A stretch of DNA of 59,377 bases from Alkalihalophilus marmarensis DSM 21297. GTDB lineage: Bacteria > Bacillota > Bacilli > Bacillales > Bacillaceae_D. Positions 43,583 through 54,618 of the stretch are shown here, piece by piece. The notes under the pieces are model-generated. The model searched no databases, had not been told where the DNA came from, and saw only the letters and a list, made by a program, of their open reading frames with translations. Where the stretch lies: assembly GCF_000474275.2 (NCBI RefSeq), contig NZ_ATAE01000093.1:1-59377 (forward strand), read 5' to 3'. Each line of letters opens with the position of its first letter. Position 1 is the first letter of the stretch. The translations under genes and the position numbers were made by a program.

Positions 43583-44874
43583 TGTTCGGGACGATCTCCA
43601 ACATTATTCGAGTGGGTGACATACGACGTAAGGTTGTTTTCACCCTACTCATGCTCGTTGTCTTTCGGATCGGTAGCTTTATCCCTGTACCAGGGGCAAA
43701 CAGTGATGTTCTGAACTTCCATGACCAATTGAATGCCTTCGGGTTTTTAAATACTTTTGGTGGTGGAGCACTTGGCAACTTCTCGATTTTCGCAATGGGT
43801 ATTATGCCATACATCACTGCATCGATTGTGGTTCAGTTGTTGCAAATGGATGTTGTACCTAAGTTTGCCGAGTGGGCTAAAGAGGGGGAAGCTGGCCGAC
43901 GTAAGCTGGCACAGTTCACCCGATATGGAACGATCGTTTTAGGTTTTGTTCAAGCAATTGGAATGTCTATTGGATTTAACTCCTTTTTCCCAGGATTAAT
44001 TCCAAATCCAAGTGTTCCAACTTATTTGTTTATTGCACTTGTTCTTACAGCGGGAACAGCATTTCTTATGTGGCTTGGTGAACAAATTACCGCTAAGGGT
44101 GTTGGTAATGGTATTTCGATCATTATCTTTGCAGGTATCGCAGCTGGTATTCCTAACGGACTTAACCAATTGTATGCTACACAGATTCAAGGTGCTGGCG
44201 AACAGCTATTCTTGAGTATTGTTTCATTATTACTACTTGCTTTAGCAATACTAGCTATTATTGTTGGTGTTATCTTTGTTCAACAAGCATTACGCAAGAT
44301 TCCTGTTCAATACGCAAAACGCTTAGTTGGTCGTAGTCCTGTAGGTGGTCAATCTACACACTTACCATTAAAAGTGAACGGCGCAGGGGTAATTCCGGTT
44401 ATCTTCGCACTTTCACTATTCATCTTCCCTCCAACAGTTGCCGGGTTCTTCGGAACGGATAATGCAATTGCTGCATGGGTAACAAGAGTATTTGATTATA
44501 CTCAGCCGGTGGGTATGGTAGTGTATGCATTGCTTATCATTGGATTTACGTACTTCTATACATTTATCCAGGTCAATCCTGAAAAAATGGCCGAGAACCT
44601 CAAAAAGCAAGGTGGCTATATTCCAGGAATTCGTCCCGGTAAAACAACTCAAGTGTACTTAACTCGCATTTTATACCGTTTAACGTTTGTCGGAGCATTG
44701 TTCCTAGCAACTGTAGCAATTATCCCGGTTTTCTTCACACGATTAATGGGTCTGCCAGCGGCGATTCAAATCGGTGGTACTGGATTATTAATCGTAGTTG
44801 GTGTAGCATTAGACACGATGAAACAGATAGAAGGACAGCTTATTAAACGTTCTTATAAAGGCTTTATTAAGTAA
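43582..44874 (+). CDS. secY: Preprotein translocase channel subunit SecY
   Basis: SecY forms the protein-conducting channel with SecE and SecG. The 430-residue membrane protein shows about ten hydrophobic helices, the plug region after the first helix, and cytoplasmic loops with conserved basic residues. The ATG at 43582 overlaps the rplO stop (TAATG), so translation is coupled. The 75-base gap to adk holds no promoter I can support. Confidence 0.97.
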   Translation: MFGTISNIIRVGDIRRKVVFTLLMLVVFRIGSFIPVPGANSDVLNFHDQLNAFGFLNTFGGGALGNFSIFAMGIMPYITASIVVQLLQMDVVPKFAEWAKEGEAGRRKLAQFTRYGTIVLGFVQAIGMSIGFNSFFPGLIPNPSVPTYLFIALVLTAGTAFLMWLGEQITAKGVGNGISIIIFAGIAAGIPNGLNQLYATQIQGAGEQLFLSIVSLLLLALAILAIIVGVIFVQQALRKIPVQYAKRLVGRSPVGGQSTHLPLKVNGAGVIPVIFALSLFIFPPTVAGFFGTDNAIAAWVTRVFDYTQPVGMVVYALLIIGFTYFYTFIQVNPEKMAENLKKQGGYIPGIRPGKTTQVYLTRILYRLTFVGALFLATVAIIPVFFTRLMGLPAAIQIGGTGLLIVVGVALDTMKQIEGQLIKRSYKGFIK

Positions 44875-46346
<1,472 letters not shown>

Positions 46347-46364
46347 ATGTAGGTGATGGATGTA

Positions 46365-46688
46365 ATGAACGACTCTGGTCCGAGTCCCGGTATCGGTCAA
46401 ATTGCTATCGGACAGATAGTGCAAGTCAAAAAAGGTAGAGACGAAGGCAGCTATGCTGTGGTCATTGAGGTCCAAAATGATCGTTATGTCTTGATTGCTG
46501 ATGGAGATAAGCGTAAAATTGATCGAGCTAAGAAGAAAAACATCAACCATCTAGAATTGTTGAACTACATTGCTCCTGAAATACGTATGAGCGTTGAAGA
46601 AACGGGACGTGTTACTAACGGAAAGCTCCGCTATGCACTTAGCGGTTTCCTAGAACAACAACTTGATTTGCTGAAGGAAGGAGAGTAA
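46365..46688 (+). CDS. KOW-domain RNA-binding protein (L14e-like)
   Basis: A 107-residue protein with an N-terminal KOW-like domain ([20 protein letters not shown], about 10-30) and the basic [14 protein letters not shown] motif. Similar small proteins sit between map and infA in many bacilli and are described as L14e/L6e/L27e-like RNA-binding proteins. The role is not established. I chose ATG 46365, about eight bases after GGTGA; GTG 46353 and ATG 46356 are possible earlier starts. Four bases before infA. Confidence 0.85.
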   Translation: MNDSGPSPGIGQIAIGQIVQVKKGRDEGSYAVVIEVQNDRYVLIADGDKRKIDRAKKKNINHLELLNYIAPEIRMSVEETGRVTNGKLRYALSGFLEQQLDLLKEGE

Positions 46689-46692
46689 ATTC

Positions 46693-46911
46693 ATGGCCAA
46701 AGAGGATGTAATTGAAGTGGAAGGTACGGTCATCGAGCCGCTGCCAAACGCAATGTTTCGTGTAGAGTTAGAGAATGGTCACAAGATCCTTGCTCATGTT
46801 TCTGGTAAGATTCGTATGCACTTTATCCGAATCCTTCCTGGAGATAAAGTAACGGTTGAACTATCACCGTATGACTTGACTCGTGGACGAATCACATATC
46901 GATACAAATAA
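46693..46911 (+). CDS. infA: Translation initiation factor IF-1
   Basis: IF-1 blocks the A site during initiation. The 72-residue OB-fold protein is standard: [19 protein letters not shown] at the start and [16 protein letters not shown] at the end. GAAGGAGAG lies at the end of the previous gene. The 100-base gap to rpmJ contains a repeated TTGCTAG (46922 and 46948) and an imperfect hairpin. Confidence 0.97.
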   Translation: MAKEDVIEVEGTVIEPLPNAMFRVELENGHKILAHVSGKIRMHFIRILPGDKVTVELSPYDLTRGRITYRYK

Positions 46912-47005
46912 ACGTTGCGATTTGCTAGCGAGATCTATCCGATAGACTTGCTAGATGTGAATTGAACGATTACAATTAAATGCACTCCGTACCATAAGGA
47001 GGTAA

Positions 47006-47125
<120 letters not shown>

Positions 47126-47147
47126 TATTTAAGGAGGTGCACAGCAC

Positions 47148-47513
47148 ATGGCACGTGTCGCAGGTGTAGATATTCCTCGTGATAAGCGAGTGGTTGTATC
47201 ACTCACTTATATCTATGGAGTTGGAAAAACAAAGTCATCTGAAATTTTAGCGGAAGCTGGCGTATCTGAGGATACTCGCGTTCGTGATTTAACAGAAGAA
47301 GAATTAGGTCGTATTCGTGAAGCAGTTGAAGCTCACACAGTTGAGGGTGACCTTCGTCGTGAAGTATCACTTAACATCAAACGACTAATCGAAATCGGTT
47401 CATACCGTGGTATCCGCCACCGTCGTGGTTTACCAGTTCGTGGTCAAAACTCTAAAAACAATGCTCGTACGCGTAAAGGTCCTCGTCGTACAGTAGCAAA
47501 CAAGAAGAAATAG
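47148..47513 (+). CDS. rpsM: 30S ribosomal protein S13
   Basis: S13 forms intersubunit bridges and contacts P-site tRNA through its basic C-terminal tail. The 121-residue product begins [17 protein letters not shown] and ends in a lysine/arginine-rich tail containing [22 protein letters not shown] precedes ATG 47148. Confidence 0.97.
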   Translation: MARVAGVDIPRDKRVVVSLTYIYGVGKTKSSEILAEAGVSEDTRVRDLTEEELGRIREAVEAHTVEGDLRREVSLNIKRLIEIGSYRGIRHRRGLPVRGQNSKNNARTRKGPRRTVANKKK

Positions 47514-47533
47514 TAAAGGAGGTCGCATAAAAA

Positions 47534-47926
47534 ATGGCTAAGAAAACGAATACTCGTCCAAAGCGTCGTCAACGTAAAAATGTTGAGGCTGGTGTTGCGC
47601 ACATCCGTTCAACATTCAACAACACTATTGTGACGATCACTGACACGCACGGCAATGCTATTTCTTGGGCAAGTGCAGGTGCATTAGGATTTAAAGGTTC
47701 TCGTAAGTCTACTCCATTCGCAGCGCAAATGGCAGCTGAAACAGCAGCTAAAACAGCAATGGAGCATGGCATGAAAACAATCGAAGTTTCTGTAAAAGGC
47801 CCTGGTGCTGGTCGTGAAGCTGCGATTCGTTCACTACAAGCTGTTGGACTTGAAGTTAACATGATCAAAGATGTTACTCCAGTTCCTCATAACGGTTGCC
47901 GTCCGCCAAAACGTCGTAGAGTGTAA
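47534..47926 (+). CDS. rpsK: 30S ribosomal protein S11
   Basis: S11 lies on the 30S platform near the mRNA Shine-Dalgarno helix. The 130-residue protein has the conserved [16 protein letters not shown] segment and the C-terminal [26 protein letters not shown] precedes ATG 47534. The gap after it holds a structured region before rpoA. Confidence 0.97.
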   Translation: MAKKTNTRPKRRQRKNVEAGVAHIRSTFNNTIVTITDTHGNAISWASAGALGFKGSRKSTPFAAQMAAETAAKTAMEHGMKTIEVSVKGPGAGREAAIRSLQAVGLEVNMIKDVTPVPHNGCRPPKRRRV

Positions 47927-48015
47927 CGAAATCAATCATTGTATAGATTTCCTGAAAGTGTCAATAATGGATGAGACGAATACATCCGATTGACAAAAAG
48001 GTGAAACGGTTGGGA

Positions 48016-48062
48016 ACTGCCTAATGGGGATTTCCGGTTAGGCTTTCCTGGCAGTCTACCGG
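48016..48062 (+). promoter_or_regulatory. Structured leader upstream of rpoA
   Basis: In the 167-base rpsK-rpoA gap, ACTGCC (48016-48021) can pair with GGCAGT (48050-48055), and separately CCGGT (48034-48038) with ACCGG (48058-48062). The two stems interleave and cannot form together. No promoter or T run is convincing (a lone TTGACA at 47990 has no -10). A regulatory leader or processing site is possible. Confidence 0.4.
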
Positions 48063-48093
48063 AGTTCGACGTTTTGAAGGAGGGTTTGTTTTA

Positions 48094-49038
48094 ATGATTG
48101 AAATCGAAAAGCCAAATATTGAAACGGTTGAAGTTAGTGAAGACGCAAAGTACGGTAAATTTGTCGTTGAGCCACTAGAGCGTGGGTATGGAACGACTCT
48201 TGGTAACTCCTTACGTCGTATTCTTTTATCTTCTCTTCCTGGTGCTGCTGTTACTTCAGTTCAAATTGATAGTGTTCTGCATGAATTCTCAACAATTGAA
48301 GGTGTTGTAGAAGACGTAACGACTATTATCTTGAACCTTAAGAAACTTGCACTTAAGATTTATTCTGATGAAGAGAAGACACTAGAGGTAGATGTTCAAG
48401 GTGAAGGTGTAGTAACTGCAGGCGATTTAACACATGATAGTGATATCGAAGTGCTAAATCCAGATCTGCATATTGCAACTTTAGCAAAAGGAGCACACTT
48501 CCATATGCGCCTTACAGCAAAGCGTGGTCGCGGTTACGCACTTGCTGAAGGGAATAAGAATGACGATCAACCGATTGGTGTTCTTCCTATTGACTCTATT
48601 TACACACCGGTATCTCGTGTCAACTATCAAGTTGAAAACACTCGTGTCGGTCAAGTCACCAACTATGACAAACTAACCCTTGATGTGTGGACTGACGGAA
48701 GCATTCGCCCAGAAGAGGCTGTGTCACTTGGCGCAAAAATCTTAACTGAGCATCTTAATATTTTTGTAGGCTTAACGGATCAAGCACAAAATGCTGAAAT
48801 CATGGTCGAAAAAGAAGAAGATCAAAAGGAAAAAGTTCTTGAAATGACGATTGAAGAACTTGATCTTTCTGTTCGTTCTTACAATTGCCTGAAGCGTGCT
48901 GGTATCAATACGGTACAAGAGTTAACGCAGAAGTCAGAAGAAGACATGATGAAAGTACGTAACCTTGGACGTAAGTCACTAGAAGAAGTTCAAGAGAAAC
49001 TTGGCGAACTAGGTTTAGGCCTTCGTAAAGAAGACTAA
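48094..49038 (+). CDS. rpoA: DNA-directed RNA polymerase alpha subunit
   Basis: Alpha dimers scaffold polymerase assembly, and the C-terminal domain binds UP elements and activators. The 314-residue protein has the N-terminal dimerization domain (to about 230), a flexible linker ([16 protein letters not shown]) and a C-terminal domain with [19 protein letters not shown] and [19 protein letters not shown] precedes ATG 48094. The 92-base gap to rplQ has no terminator. Confidence 0.98.
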   Translation: MIEIEKPNIETVEVSEDAKYGKFVVEPLERGYGTTLGNSLRRILLSSLPGAAVTSVQIDSVLHEFSTIEGVVEDVTTIILNLKKLALKIYSDEEKTLEVDVQGEGVVTAGDLTHDSDIEVLNPDLHIATLAKGAHFHMRLTAKRGRGYALAEGNKNDDQPIGVLPIDSIYTPVSRVNYQVENTRVGQVTNYDKLTLDVWTDGSIRPEEAVSLGAKILTEHLNIFVGLTDQAQNAEIMVEKEEDQKEKVLEMTIEELDLSVRSYNCLKRAGINTVQELTQKSEEDMMKVRNLGRKSLEEVQEKLGELGLGLRKED

Positions 49039-49130
49039 TCCCAGCCTGCTCTTAACTCTTTTAAGGTTTGAAAGTTCTTTTATATCTCTGGCTTAACAGC
49101 TAGAGAAGGTAACAAAGGAGGGAAACGAAC

Positions 49131-49493
49131 ATGGCATACGCAAAATTAGGTCGTGATAGTGCTGGTCGTAAGGCTCTTTTCCGTGACTTAGCAACTGACC
49201 TTATCATTAATGAGCGCATCGAAACGACTGAAGCGAAAGCGAAAGAGCTACGTTCTATCGTTGAGAAAATGATCACTTTAGGGAAGCGTGGAGATCTTCA
49301 TGCTCGTCGTCAAGCTGCAGCTTTCATTCGTCGTGAAGTAGCTAACGAAGAGACTAACGAAGATGCAATCCAAAAGCTATTCTCTGAAATCGCAACTCGT
49401 TACGAGGATCGTCAAGGCGGTTACACTCGTATTCTTAAAGTTGGTCCTCGTCGTGGAGACGGTGCACCAATGGCGATTATTGAACTTGTATAA
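49131..49493 (+). CDS. rplQ: 50S ribosomal protein L17
   Basis: L17 sits near the tunnel exit. The 120-residue protein begins [19 protein letters not shown] and ends [21 protein letters not shown] precedes ATG 49131. It is the last gene of the alpha part, followed by a terminator. Confidence 0.97.
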   Translation: MAYAKLGRDSAGRKALFRDLATDLIINERIETTEAKAKELRSIVEKMITLGKRGDLHARRQAAAFIRREVANEETNEDAIQKLFSEIATRYEDRQGGYTRILKVGPRRGDGAPMAIIELV

Positions 49494-49526
49494 TTAGAGT
49501 CTTTAAAGAGTCATTATATGAGGCGA

Positions 49527-49582
49527 CAAAGGGCTGTACAGGATCTGAGCAAGTAACGCTCTGACTCTGGGGGCCCTTTTTT
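49527..49582 (+). terminator. Terminator of the S10-spc-alpha cluster
   Basis: CAAAGGGC (49527-49534) pairs with GCCCTTTTTTG (49573-49583), with an inner GAGC/GCTC hairpin, and a T run. The stem is long and branched. A smaller TGGTC/GACCA hairpin (49596-49616) lies before ecfA1. Confidence 0.7.
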
Positions 49583-49680
49583 GTTGCTCTTATATTGGTC
49601 ATAGCGAATGAGACCACTCCTATATATTATGATTTCATTCGGTTTCATTCGAGTAAAAGACCTTTTGAGGAGGGTTTTAT

Positions 49681-50517
49681 TTGTCTGCTTTTATTGAGCT
49701 TAAGGAAGTATCGTTTCAATACGAAGAATCGATGGATCTAGCGCTTCACGACTTGACGATCTCTTTTAACCGAAAAGAATGGGTGTCCATTCTAGGACGG
49801 AATGGATCAGGTAAGTCCACGTTTGGCAGGTTAATCAATGGCTTGTTGACACCGCAGCAAGGCAGGGTGATAGTAGATGGCTTCCATACATCTTCTGAAG
49901 AGGAGTTATGGCAAGTGAGAAAGCGTGTCGGTATGATTTTTCAAAATCCAGATCATCAATTCGTTGCGACGACTGTTCGCGATGATATTGCTTTTGGGTT
50001 AGAAAATCAGGGGATTCCTCGTGATGAGATGATCTCTCGAATCGAAAAGTACTCTCAATTAATCGGTATCAGTCATCTCTTAGATGCAGAGCCTCACCGC
50101 CTATCTGGAGGACAGAAGCAGCGTGTAGCGATTGCTGGCATTATTGCCCTAGAGCCTGATTTAATTATATTTGATGAAGCAACGTCGATGCTTGATCCCT
50201 CAGGCCGTAAAGATGTCATGAAAACGATGAAGATGCTTCATGACCGCGGTATGGCTATTATGACGATTACTCATGACATGGAAGAAGCAGTCATAGCTGA
50301 ACGTGTACTTATCTTTGAAAATGGTCAAATAAAAGCAGACGGTCCACCAAAAGAAGTATTTCAATCGAGTGAACAGTTAGAAGCTGCTGGTTTAAAGGTG
50401 CCTTTTTCTGTGCGTCTTGCTCATGAGCTAGAACAAAAGGGGATCTGCTTCGAGCTGTTACCTCTGACGGAAGGAGAGTTGGTTCAGGCGTTATGGACAT
50501 ATCATTCAAAGGCGTAG
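49681..50517 (+). CDS. ecfA1: ECF transporter ATPase EcfA1
   Basis: One of the two ATPases that power energy-coupling-factor vitamin transporters shared by many S components. The 278-residue ABC protein has Walker A GRNGSGKST (39-47), signature LSGGQKQR, Walker B LIIFDEA and the H-loop histidine in TITHDM. The start is TTG 49681, about eight bases after GAGGAGGG. The 3' end overlaps ecfA2 by 25 bases. Position after rplQ matches B. subtilis. Confidence 0.94.
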   Translation: MSAFIELKEVSFQYEESMDLALHDLTISFNRKEWVSILGRNGSGKSTFGRLINGLLTPQQGRVIVDGFHTSSEEELWQVRKRVGMIFQNPDHQFVATTVRDDIAFGLENQGIPRDEMISRIEKYSQLIGISHLLDAEPHRLSGGQKQRVAIAGIIALEPDLIIFDEATSMLDPSGRKDVMKTMKMLHDRGMAIMTITHDMEEAVIAERVLIFENGQIKADGPPKEVFQSSEQLEAAGLKVPFSVRLAHELEQKGICFELLPLTEGELVQALWTYHSKA

Positions 50518-51365
50518 AACATCGGTATATGATTGGGACACCATTTGAAAAAACGGCCTTACATCCTGTAGACCTCTTTATTCCTTCCGGTTCATTTACT
50601 GCCATAATTGGTCATACAGGTTCAGGAAAGTCCACACTTATTCAGCATATTAATGGACTCCTAAAGCCAAGTGCAGGGGAGATTGTAATCGGTAAATTTA
50701 AACTGAATGCTGATAAAAAGAATAAGCAGCCGTTACGAGATTTAAGGCAGCAGGTTGGTCTTGTTTTTCAATACCCTGAGCATCAGTTGTTTGAAGAAAC
50801 AGTGGCTAAGGATATTTGTTTTGGGCCGATGAATTACGGAGTAACTGAAGAAGCGGCTATGCGCCGGGTGCGTGAGCTTCTGCCTCTTGTAGGGCTAAAT
50901 GAAGATGTACTTGAGTCGTCTCCATTTCAATTAAGCGGCGGACAGATGCGGCGGGTAGCGATAGCTGGAGTCCTTGCCATACGACCCTCTGTGCTTGTAT
51001 TAGATGAGCCGACAGCTGGCCTTGACCCAGAAGGAAGAGACCAGATGCTTGAGCTCTTTAATAATTATCATAAGGAATATGGCACGACAACGATTCTTGT
51101 TACTCACAGCATGGAGGATGCAGCGAAATATGCTGATCATTTAGTAGTAATGAATAACGGGAAGATTGAGATGTCTGGCAGCCGTGATGAAGTGTTTAAG
51201 GAGTCTGAGCGTCTAAGTGAGATAGGGCTTGATTTGCCTGACACTGTTCGACTGCTGGCCCAAGTGAAAAAGAAGTTTAACCTTACTGAGGTTCCTCTGC
51301 TTTTTGAAAAAGAAGAAGTGGCTGCATTTCTAGCAGACCTTCTTCACGAGAAAGGAGAGGGCTGA
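50493..51365 (+). CDS. ecfA2: ECF transporter ATPase EcfA2
   Basis: Partner ATPase of EcfA1, forming the A1-A2 heterodimer. The 290-residue protein has Walker [10 protein letters not shown] (40-48), signature LSGGQMRR, Walker [16 protein letters not shown] and the H-loop in LVTHSM. ATG 50493 lies 25 bases inside ecfA1, so the pair is translationally linked. A GAAGGAGAG site is about 13 bases upstream. ecfT starts two bases after its stop. Confidence 0.94.
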   Translation: MDISFKGVEHRYMIGTPFEKTALHPVDLFIPSGSFTAIIGHTGSGKSTLIQHINGLLKPSAGEIVIGKFKLNADKKNKQPLRDLRQQVGLVFQYPEHQLFEETVAKDICFGPMNYGVTEEAAMRRVRELLPLVGLNEDVLESSPFQLSGGQMRRVAIAGVLAIRPSVLVLDEPTAGLDPEGRDQMLELFNNYHKEYGTTTILVTHSMEDAAKYADHLVVMNNGKIEMSGSRDEVFKESERLSEIGLDLPDTVRLLAQVKKKFNLTEVPLLFEKEEVAAFLADLLHEKGEG

Positions 51366-51367
51366 TC

Positions 51368-52168
51368 ATGTTTCAAAATGTGATTATCGGCCAGTATGTG
51401 CAGGGTAATTCCTTTTTGCATAAACTTGATCCTCGTTCAAAGCTGATTAGTGTCTTTATTTTATTAATCATCATTTTCTTTGCTGATAATTGGTTTTCAA
51501 GCTTATTGCTAGTAGGCTTAACTGTCATGTTAATGGCTATCTCGAAGGTTCCGCTTTTATTCTTATATCGAGGGCTCAGGCCGATTTTATGGTTAGTGTT
51601 GTTCACTCTCATTCTCCATATCCTCTTAACAAAAGAGGGCCCTGTCCTGATGACGCTCGGTCCGATCGCCATTCATGAGGGCGGCGTGCTGAACGGGTTA
51701 TTTATTGCTACGAGACTGTTAACGCTTGTCATGCTGACATCATTAATCACATTAACAACGAGTCCGATTGATTTAACAGACGGGCTAGAGTCATTGTTTA
51801 CCCCGCTTAAAAAAGTAGGGCTGCCGGCACATGAGCTTGCTTTAATGATGTCGATTGCTCTCCGGTTTATCCCAACCTTTATGCAAGAGACGGAAAAGAT
51901 CTTAAAAGCGCAGATGGCCCGCGGGGTGGATTTTAGTTCTGGTCCGATTTCAAAGCGGGTAAAAGCACTGCTTCCGCTCCTCGTACCGTTGTTTATCAGT
52001 GCGTTTAAGAGAGCAGAGGATTTAGCTCTTGCAATGGAAGCGCGCGGCTACAGGGGCGGTGAAGGCCGTACGAAGCTAAGAGTGTTGATGTGGAATGGCA
52101 AGGACTCTTTTGTCGTTGTGGCGGCAGTGGTGATTGGCGTTGGAATTATATTGTTACGAAACGGGTAG
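51368..52168 (+). CDS. ecfT: ECF transporter transmembrane subunit EcfT
   Basis: EcfT couples the ATPases to the substrate-binding S component in the membrane. The 266-residue protein has five to six hydrophobic helices and the two cytoplasmic Ala-Arg-Gly motifs (QMARGVDF and MEARGYRGG) that dock in the ATPase grooves. AGGAGAGGG lies upstream. No S component gene is adjacent, as in group II systems with dispersed S genes. Confidence 0.94.
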   Translation: MFQNVIIGQYVQGNSFLHKLDPRSKLISVFILLIIIFFADNWFSSLLLVGLTVMLMAISKVPLLFLYRGLRPILWLVLFTLILHILLTKEGPVLMTLGPIAIHEGGVLNGLFIATRLLTLVMLTSLITLTTSPIDLTDGLESLFTPLKKVGLPAHELALMMSIALRFIPTFMQETEKILKAQMARGVDFSSGPISKRVKALLPLLVPLFISAFKRAEDLALAMEARGYRGGEGRTKLRVLMWNGKDSFVVVAAVVIGVGIILLRNG

Positions 52169-52178
52169 GTGAAGTGAA

Positions 52179-52922
52179 TTGAACCGTATAGCATGTATCA
52201 TCTCGTATGATGGAACGAACTTTTCAGGCTATCAAGTCCAGCCGAATAAACGAACCGTTCAATTAGAGATCGAGCAAGCCTTAAAACGTGTGCATAAAGG
52301 ACAAGAGGTAAGTGTCACCGCCTCTGGCCGTACCGATGCAGGTGTTCATGCCAAAGGCCAAGTCATTCATTTTGACAGCCCGTTTCGTATTCCTGCAGCC
52401 CAATGGCCTAAAGCTTTAAATGCATGTCTGCCTGATGATATTCGAGTGCTTTCTGCTCGCTATGCAGAGAAGGATTTTCATGCGAGATATCATACAACAG
52501 GCAAGGAGTATCGCTATCGTGTGCTGAACGCAGAAGATCCTGATGTATTCAGACGGCATCATTCAGCACATGTCTCGTACGCGCTTGATATTGATAAAAT
52601 GAGACAGGCAGCGGCTTATTTAATTGGCACTCATGACTTCAGCGCGTTTTGTGCAGCAAATACAAGTGTCATAGATAAAGTGCGCACTCTTTACGCAGTC
52701 GACATTAACGTACACGAAGATGAACTGCATTTTATTTTGCGCGGGAATGGCTTTCTGTACAATATGGTGCGGATTATTGTCGGCACGCTGCTTGAGGTTG
52801 GCTACGGCAAGAGAACAGCACAGAGTGTGGATACAGCACTTCGTACGTGCAAGCGGGATGATGCTGGAAAAACAGCTCCTCCACAGGGACTTTATCTATG
52901 GTCCGTACAATATAATGACTGA
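52179..52922 (+). CDS. truA: tRNA pseudouridine synthase A
   Basis: TruA makes pseudouridines 38-40 in the tRNA anticodon arm. The 247-residue protein has the catalytic Asp53 in SGRTDAGVHA, a FLYNMVR segment and an N-terminal SYDGTNFSGYQ. The start is TTG 52179, with AGGTGAAG upstream giving MNRIACIISYDG. Ten bases after ecfT. An L13 promoter begins about 55 bases beyond its stop. Confidence 0.95.
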   Translation: MNRIACIISYDGTNFSGYQVQPNKRTVQLEIEQALKRVHKGQEVSVTASGRTDAGVHAKGQVIHFDSPFRIPAAQWPKALNACLPDDIRVLSARYAEKDFHARYHTTGKEYRYRVLNAEDPDVFRRHHSAHVSYALDIDKMRQAAAYLIGTHDFSAFCAANTSVIDKVRTLYAVDINVHEDELHFILRGNGFLYNMVRIIVGTLLEVGYGKRTAQSVDTALRTCKRDDAGKTAPPQGLYLWSVQYND

Positions 52923-52978
52923 AATAAGTTTTCCAGAAAAAAACTTTCTAAAACAACGAACCCTAGTGTAACAAAATG

Positions 52979-53007
52979 TTGACATTGGGTTTTGATTATT
53001 ATATGAT
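52979..53007 (+). promoter_or_regulatory. Promoter of rplM-rpsI
   Basis: TTGACA (52979-52984), 17 bases, TATGAT (53002-53007). It drives the L13 leader. Confidence 0.85.
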
Positions 53008-53013
53008 GTTAGA

Positions 53014-53100
53014 TGGTAATTCTAACACCCACTAGCCCCGGGTAGTAGAATGTTACAAGAGACTTTGGATTTAACACACTTGATTTTAAATTTGAAAGTG
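53014..53100 (+). ncRNA. Ribosomal protein L13 leader
   Basis: ATTCTA (53019-53024) pairs with TAGAAT (53046-53051), enclosing ACACCC and CTA/TAG around GCCCCGGG. The TAACACCCACTAG core resembles the L13 leader described upstream of rplM in Bacilli. No terminator is visible, so control would be at translation. Confidence 0.7.
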
Positions 53101-53122
53101 AACGTATTTAGGAGGGAAATTC

Positions 53123-53560
53123 ATGCGTACAACATATATGGCAAAGCCAAACGAAGTTGAGCGTAAGTGGTTTGTAGTAGACGCTGAAGGCCAAACTCTT
53201 GGTCGTCTAGCTTCTGAAGTTGCTTCTATCCTTCGTGGTAAGCACAAACCAACTTACACTCCGCACGTTGACACTGGTGACCACGTGATCATCATCAACG
53301 CAGAGAAAATTGAACTAACAGGTAACAAATTAAACGACAAGATTTACTACCGTCACACAAATCACCCAGGTGGTTTAAAGATGACTAAAGCTGCTGATAT
53401 GCGTGCTAACAAGCCTGAGCGTATGCTTGAGCTTGCTATCAAAGGAATGCTTCCTAAGAACACGCTTGGACGTAAGCAAGGTATGAAACTTCATGTTTAT
53501 GCTGGAAGTGAACACAAACAACAAGCTCAAAAACCAGAAGTTTACGAACTTCGCGGTTAA
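53123..53560 (+). CDS. rplM: 50S ribosomal protein L13
   Basis: L13 is an early 50S assembly protein. The 145-residue protein begins [20 protein letters not shown] and contains [27 protein letters not shown] precedes ATG 53123; the internal ATG at residue 6 is less likely since bacilli keep the MRTT start. rpsI follows after 20 bases. Confidence 0.97.
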   Translation: MRTTYMAKPNEVERKWFVVDAEGQTLGRLASEVASILRGKHKPTYTPHVDTGDHVIIINAEKIELTGNKLNDKIYYRHTNHPGGLKMTKAADMRANKPERMLELAIKGMLPKNTLGRKQGMKLHVYAGSEHKQQAQKPEVYELRG

Positions 53561-53580
53561 TCGATAGGGAGGTTATTATC

Positions 53581-53973
53581 TTGGCACAAGTACAATACTA
53601 CGGTACAGGTCGCCGTAAGCACTCTGTTGCGCGCGTACGTTTAGTACCAGGTGATGGTCGTATGATCATCAACGGTCGTGAATTAGATGAATATTTCGGT
53701 CTTGATACTCTTAAGCTTATCGCTAAGCAACCACTAGTTGAAACTGGCGTTGAAGGTCAATATGACGTTCACGTTAACGTTGACGGTGGTGGATACACAG
53801 GACAAGCAGGCGCTATCCGTCATGGTGTAGCACGTGCACTACTTGAAGTAGATCCTGAAAACCGCACATCTCTTAAGCGTGCTGGCTTCTTGACTCGTGA
53901 TGCTCGTATGAAAGAGCGTAAGAAATACGGTCTTAAAGCAGCTCGTCGTGCACCTCAGTTCTCAAAACGTTAA
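53581..53973 (+). CDS. rpsI: 30S ribosomal protein S9
   Basis: S9 reaches the P site with its C-terminal SKR tail, which is present here. The 130-residue protein begins [19 protein letters not shown]. The start is TTG 53581, with a GGGAGG site upstream. A terminator follows, ending the ribosomal part of the window. Confidence 0.97.
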   Translation: MAQVQYYGTGRRKHSVARVRLVPGDGRMIINGRELDEYFGLDTLKLIAKQPLVETGVEGQYDVHVNVDGGGYTGQAGAIRHGVARALLEVDPENRTSLKRAGFLTRDARMKERKKYGLKAARRAPQFSKR

Positions 53974-53986
53974 TAATATCGTTTTC

Positions 53987-54020
53987 AAAAACTCTCATCC
54001 ATTTTGGATGGGGGTTTTTT
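53987..54020 (+). terminator. Terminator after rpsI
   Basis: A 13-bp stem pairs 53988-54000 (AAAACTCTCATCC) with 54006-54018 (GGATGGGGGTTTT, two wobbles), loop ATTTT, followed by T. Confidence 0.88.
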
Positions 54021-54058
54021 GTTTGCTTAAATCCTTCATCTCCTGACAATTTTTCCAC

Positions 54059-54088
54059 TGCATAGTGACATTTACATTCCTCATACTA
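54059..54088 (+). promoter_or_regulatory. Sporulation (sigma-G type) promoter of ybaK-cwlD
   Basis: TGCATA (54059-54064), 17 bases, CATACTA (54082-54088) is a full match to the sigma-G pattern TGMATA-N17/18-CATNNTA. cwlD is a forespore gene in B. subtilis, which supports the assignment. Confidence 0.75.
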
Positions 54089-54118
54089 ATGGCAACATGA
54101 TATATGGGAGTGAGGAGA

Positions 54119-54556
54119 ATGGCAGTTGTATCGACCTTTTCAGAAAAAAGGCGCGAAAAGCAGTGGAAATTTGAACGAGGGGTATTAAGGCAGCTCTCGT
54201 TAAAGCAGTTAAAAGAAGATGTGCATGAGCATTTTAAGCCGGTTGTTCCATTTTATTTCTTATCTCATCCTTTTTTACTCGACCCTTGTATGGACATGGC
54301 TATTGATGCTTACTTAGTGGGAGCAGAATACGGGAGGTTTGGCTACTTAGGAGAGTCCGTTTCAGAAGTCAAAGCAAGATGTGAAGATGAATTAACCGAT
54401 ATTTCCTTTTCCTTGTTTAACCTATTACAAGGGTGGAACGGGGATTCAGATTATTTATTAGATTCGATTAAAATCTCATCTGATGTCTTTATAGACCGCT
54501 GGTGGGAAAAAGGATTTAAAGAAGCAGAAAAACGCCACAGACTTAGACTTCATTAA
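54119..54556 (+). CDS. ybaK: Uncharacterized YbaK-family protein (DUF2521-like)
   Basis: A 145-residue protein related to YbaK, the gene before cwlD in B. subtilis. No catalytic motif or signal peptide is evident. An N-terminal basic helical stretch (FSEKRREKQWKFERG) is followed by a mixed acidic domain with many aromatic residues. ATG 54119 has GGGAG eight bases upstream; ATG 54104 lies before that site. It shares the sigma-G type promoter with cwlD, so it is probably a sporulation protein of unknown function. Confidence 0.85.
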   Translation: MAVVSTFSEKRREKQWKFERGVLRQLSLKQLKEDVHEHFKPVVPFYFLSHPFLLDPCMDMAIDAYLVGAEYGRFGYLGESVSEVKARCEDELTDISFSLFNLLQGWNGDSDYLLDSIKISSDVFIDRWWEKGFKEAEKRHRLRLH

Positions 54557-54618
54557 ACCATTCATATTTTCCTCCTTGTCCCAATATATATGGGTAGGGA
54601 TATAAAGGGGGAAGGCTG

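Noticed and set aside
47990-48018. TTGACA before rpoA as a promoter
   Set aside because: No -10-like hexamer lies 16-18 bases downstream.
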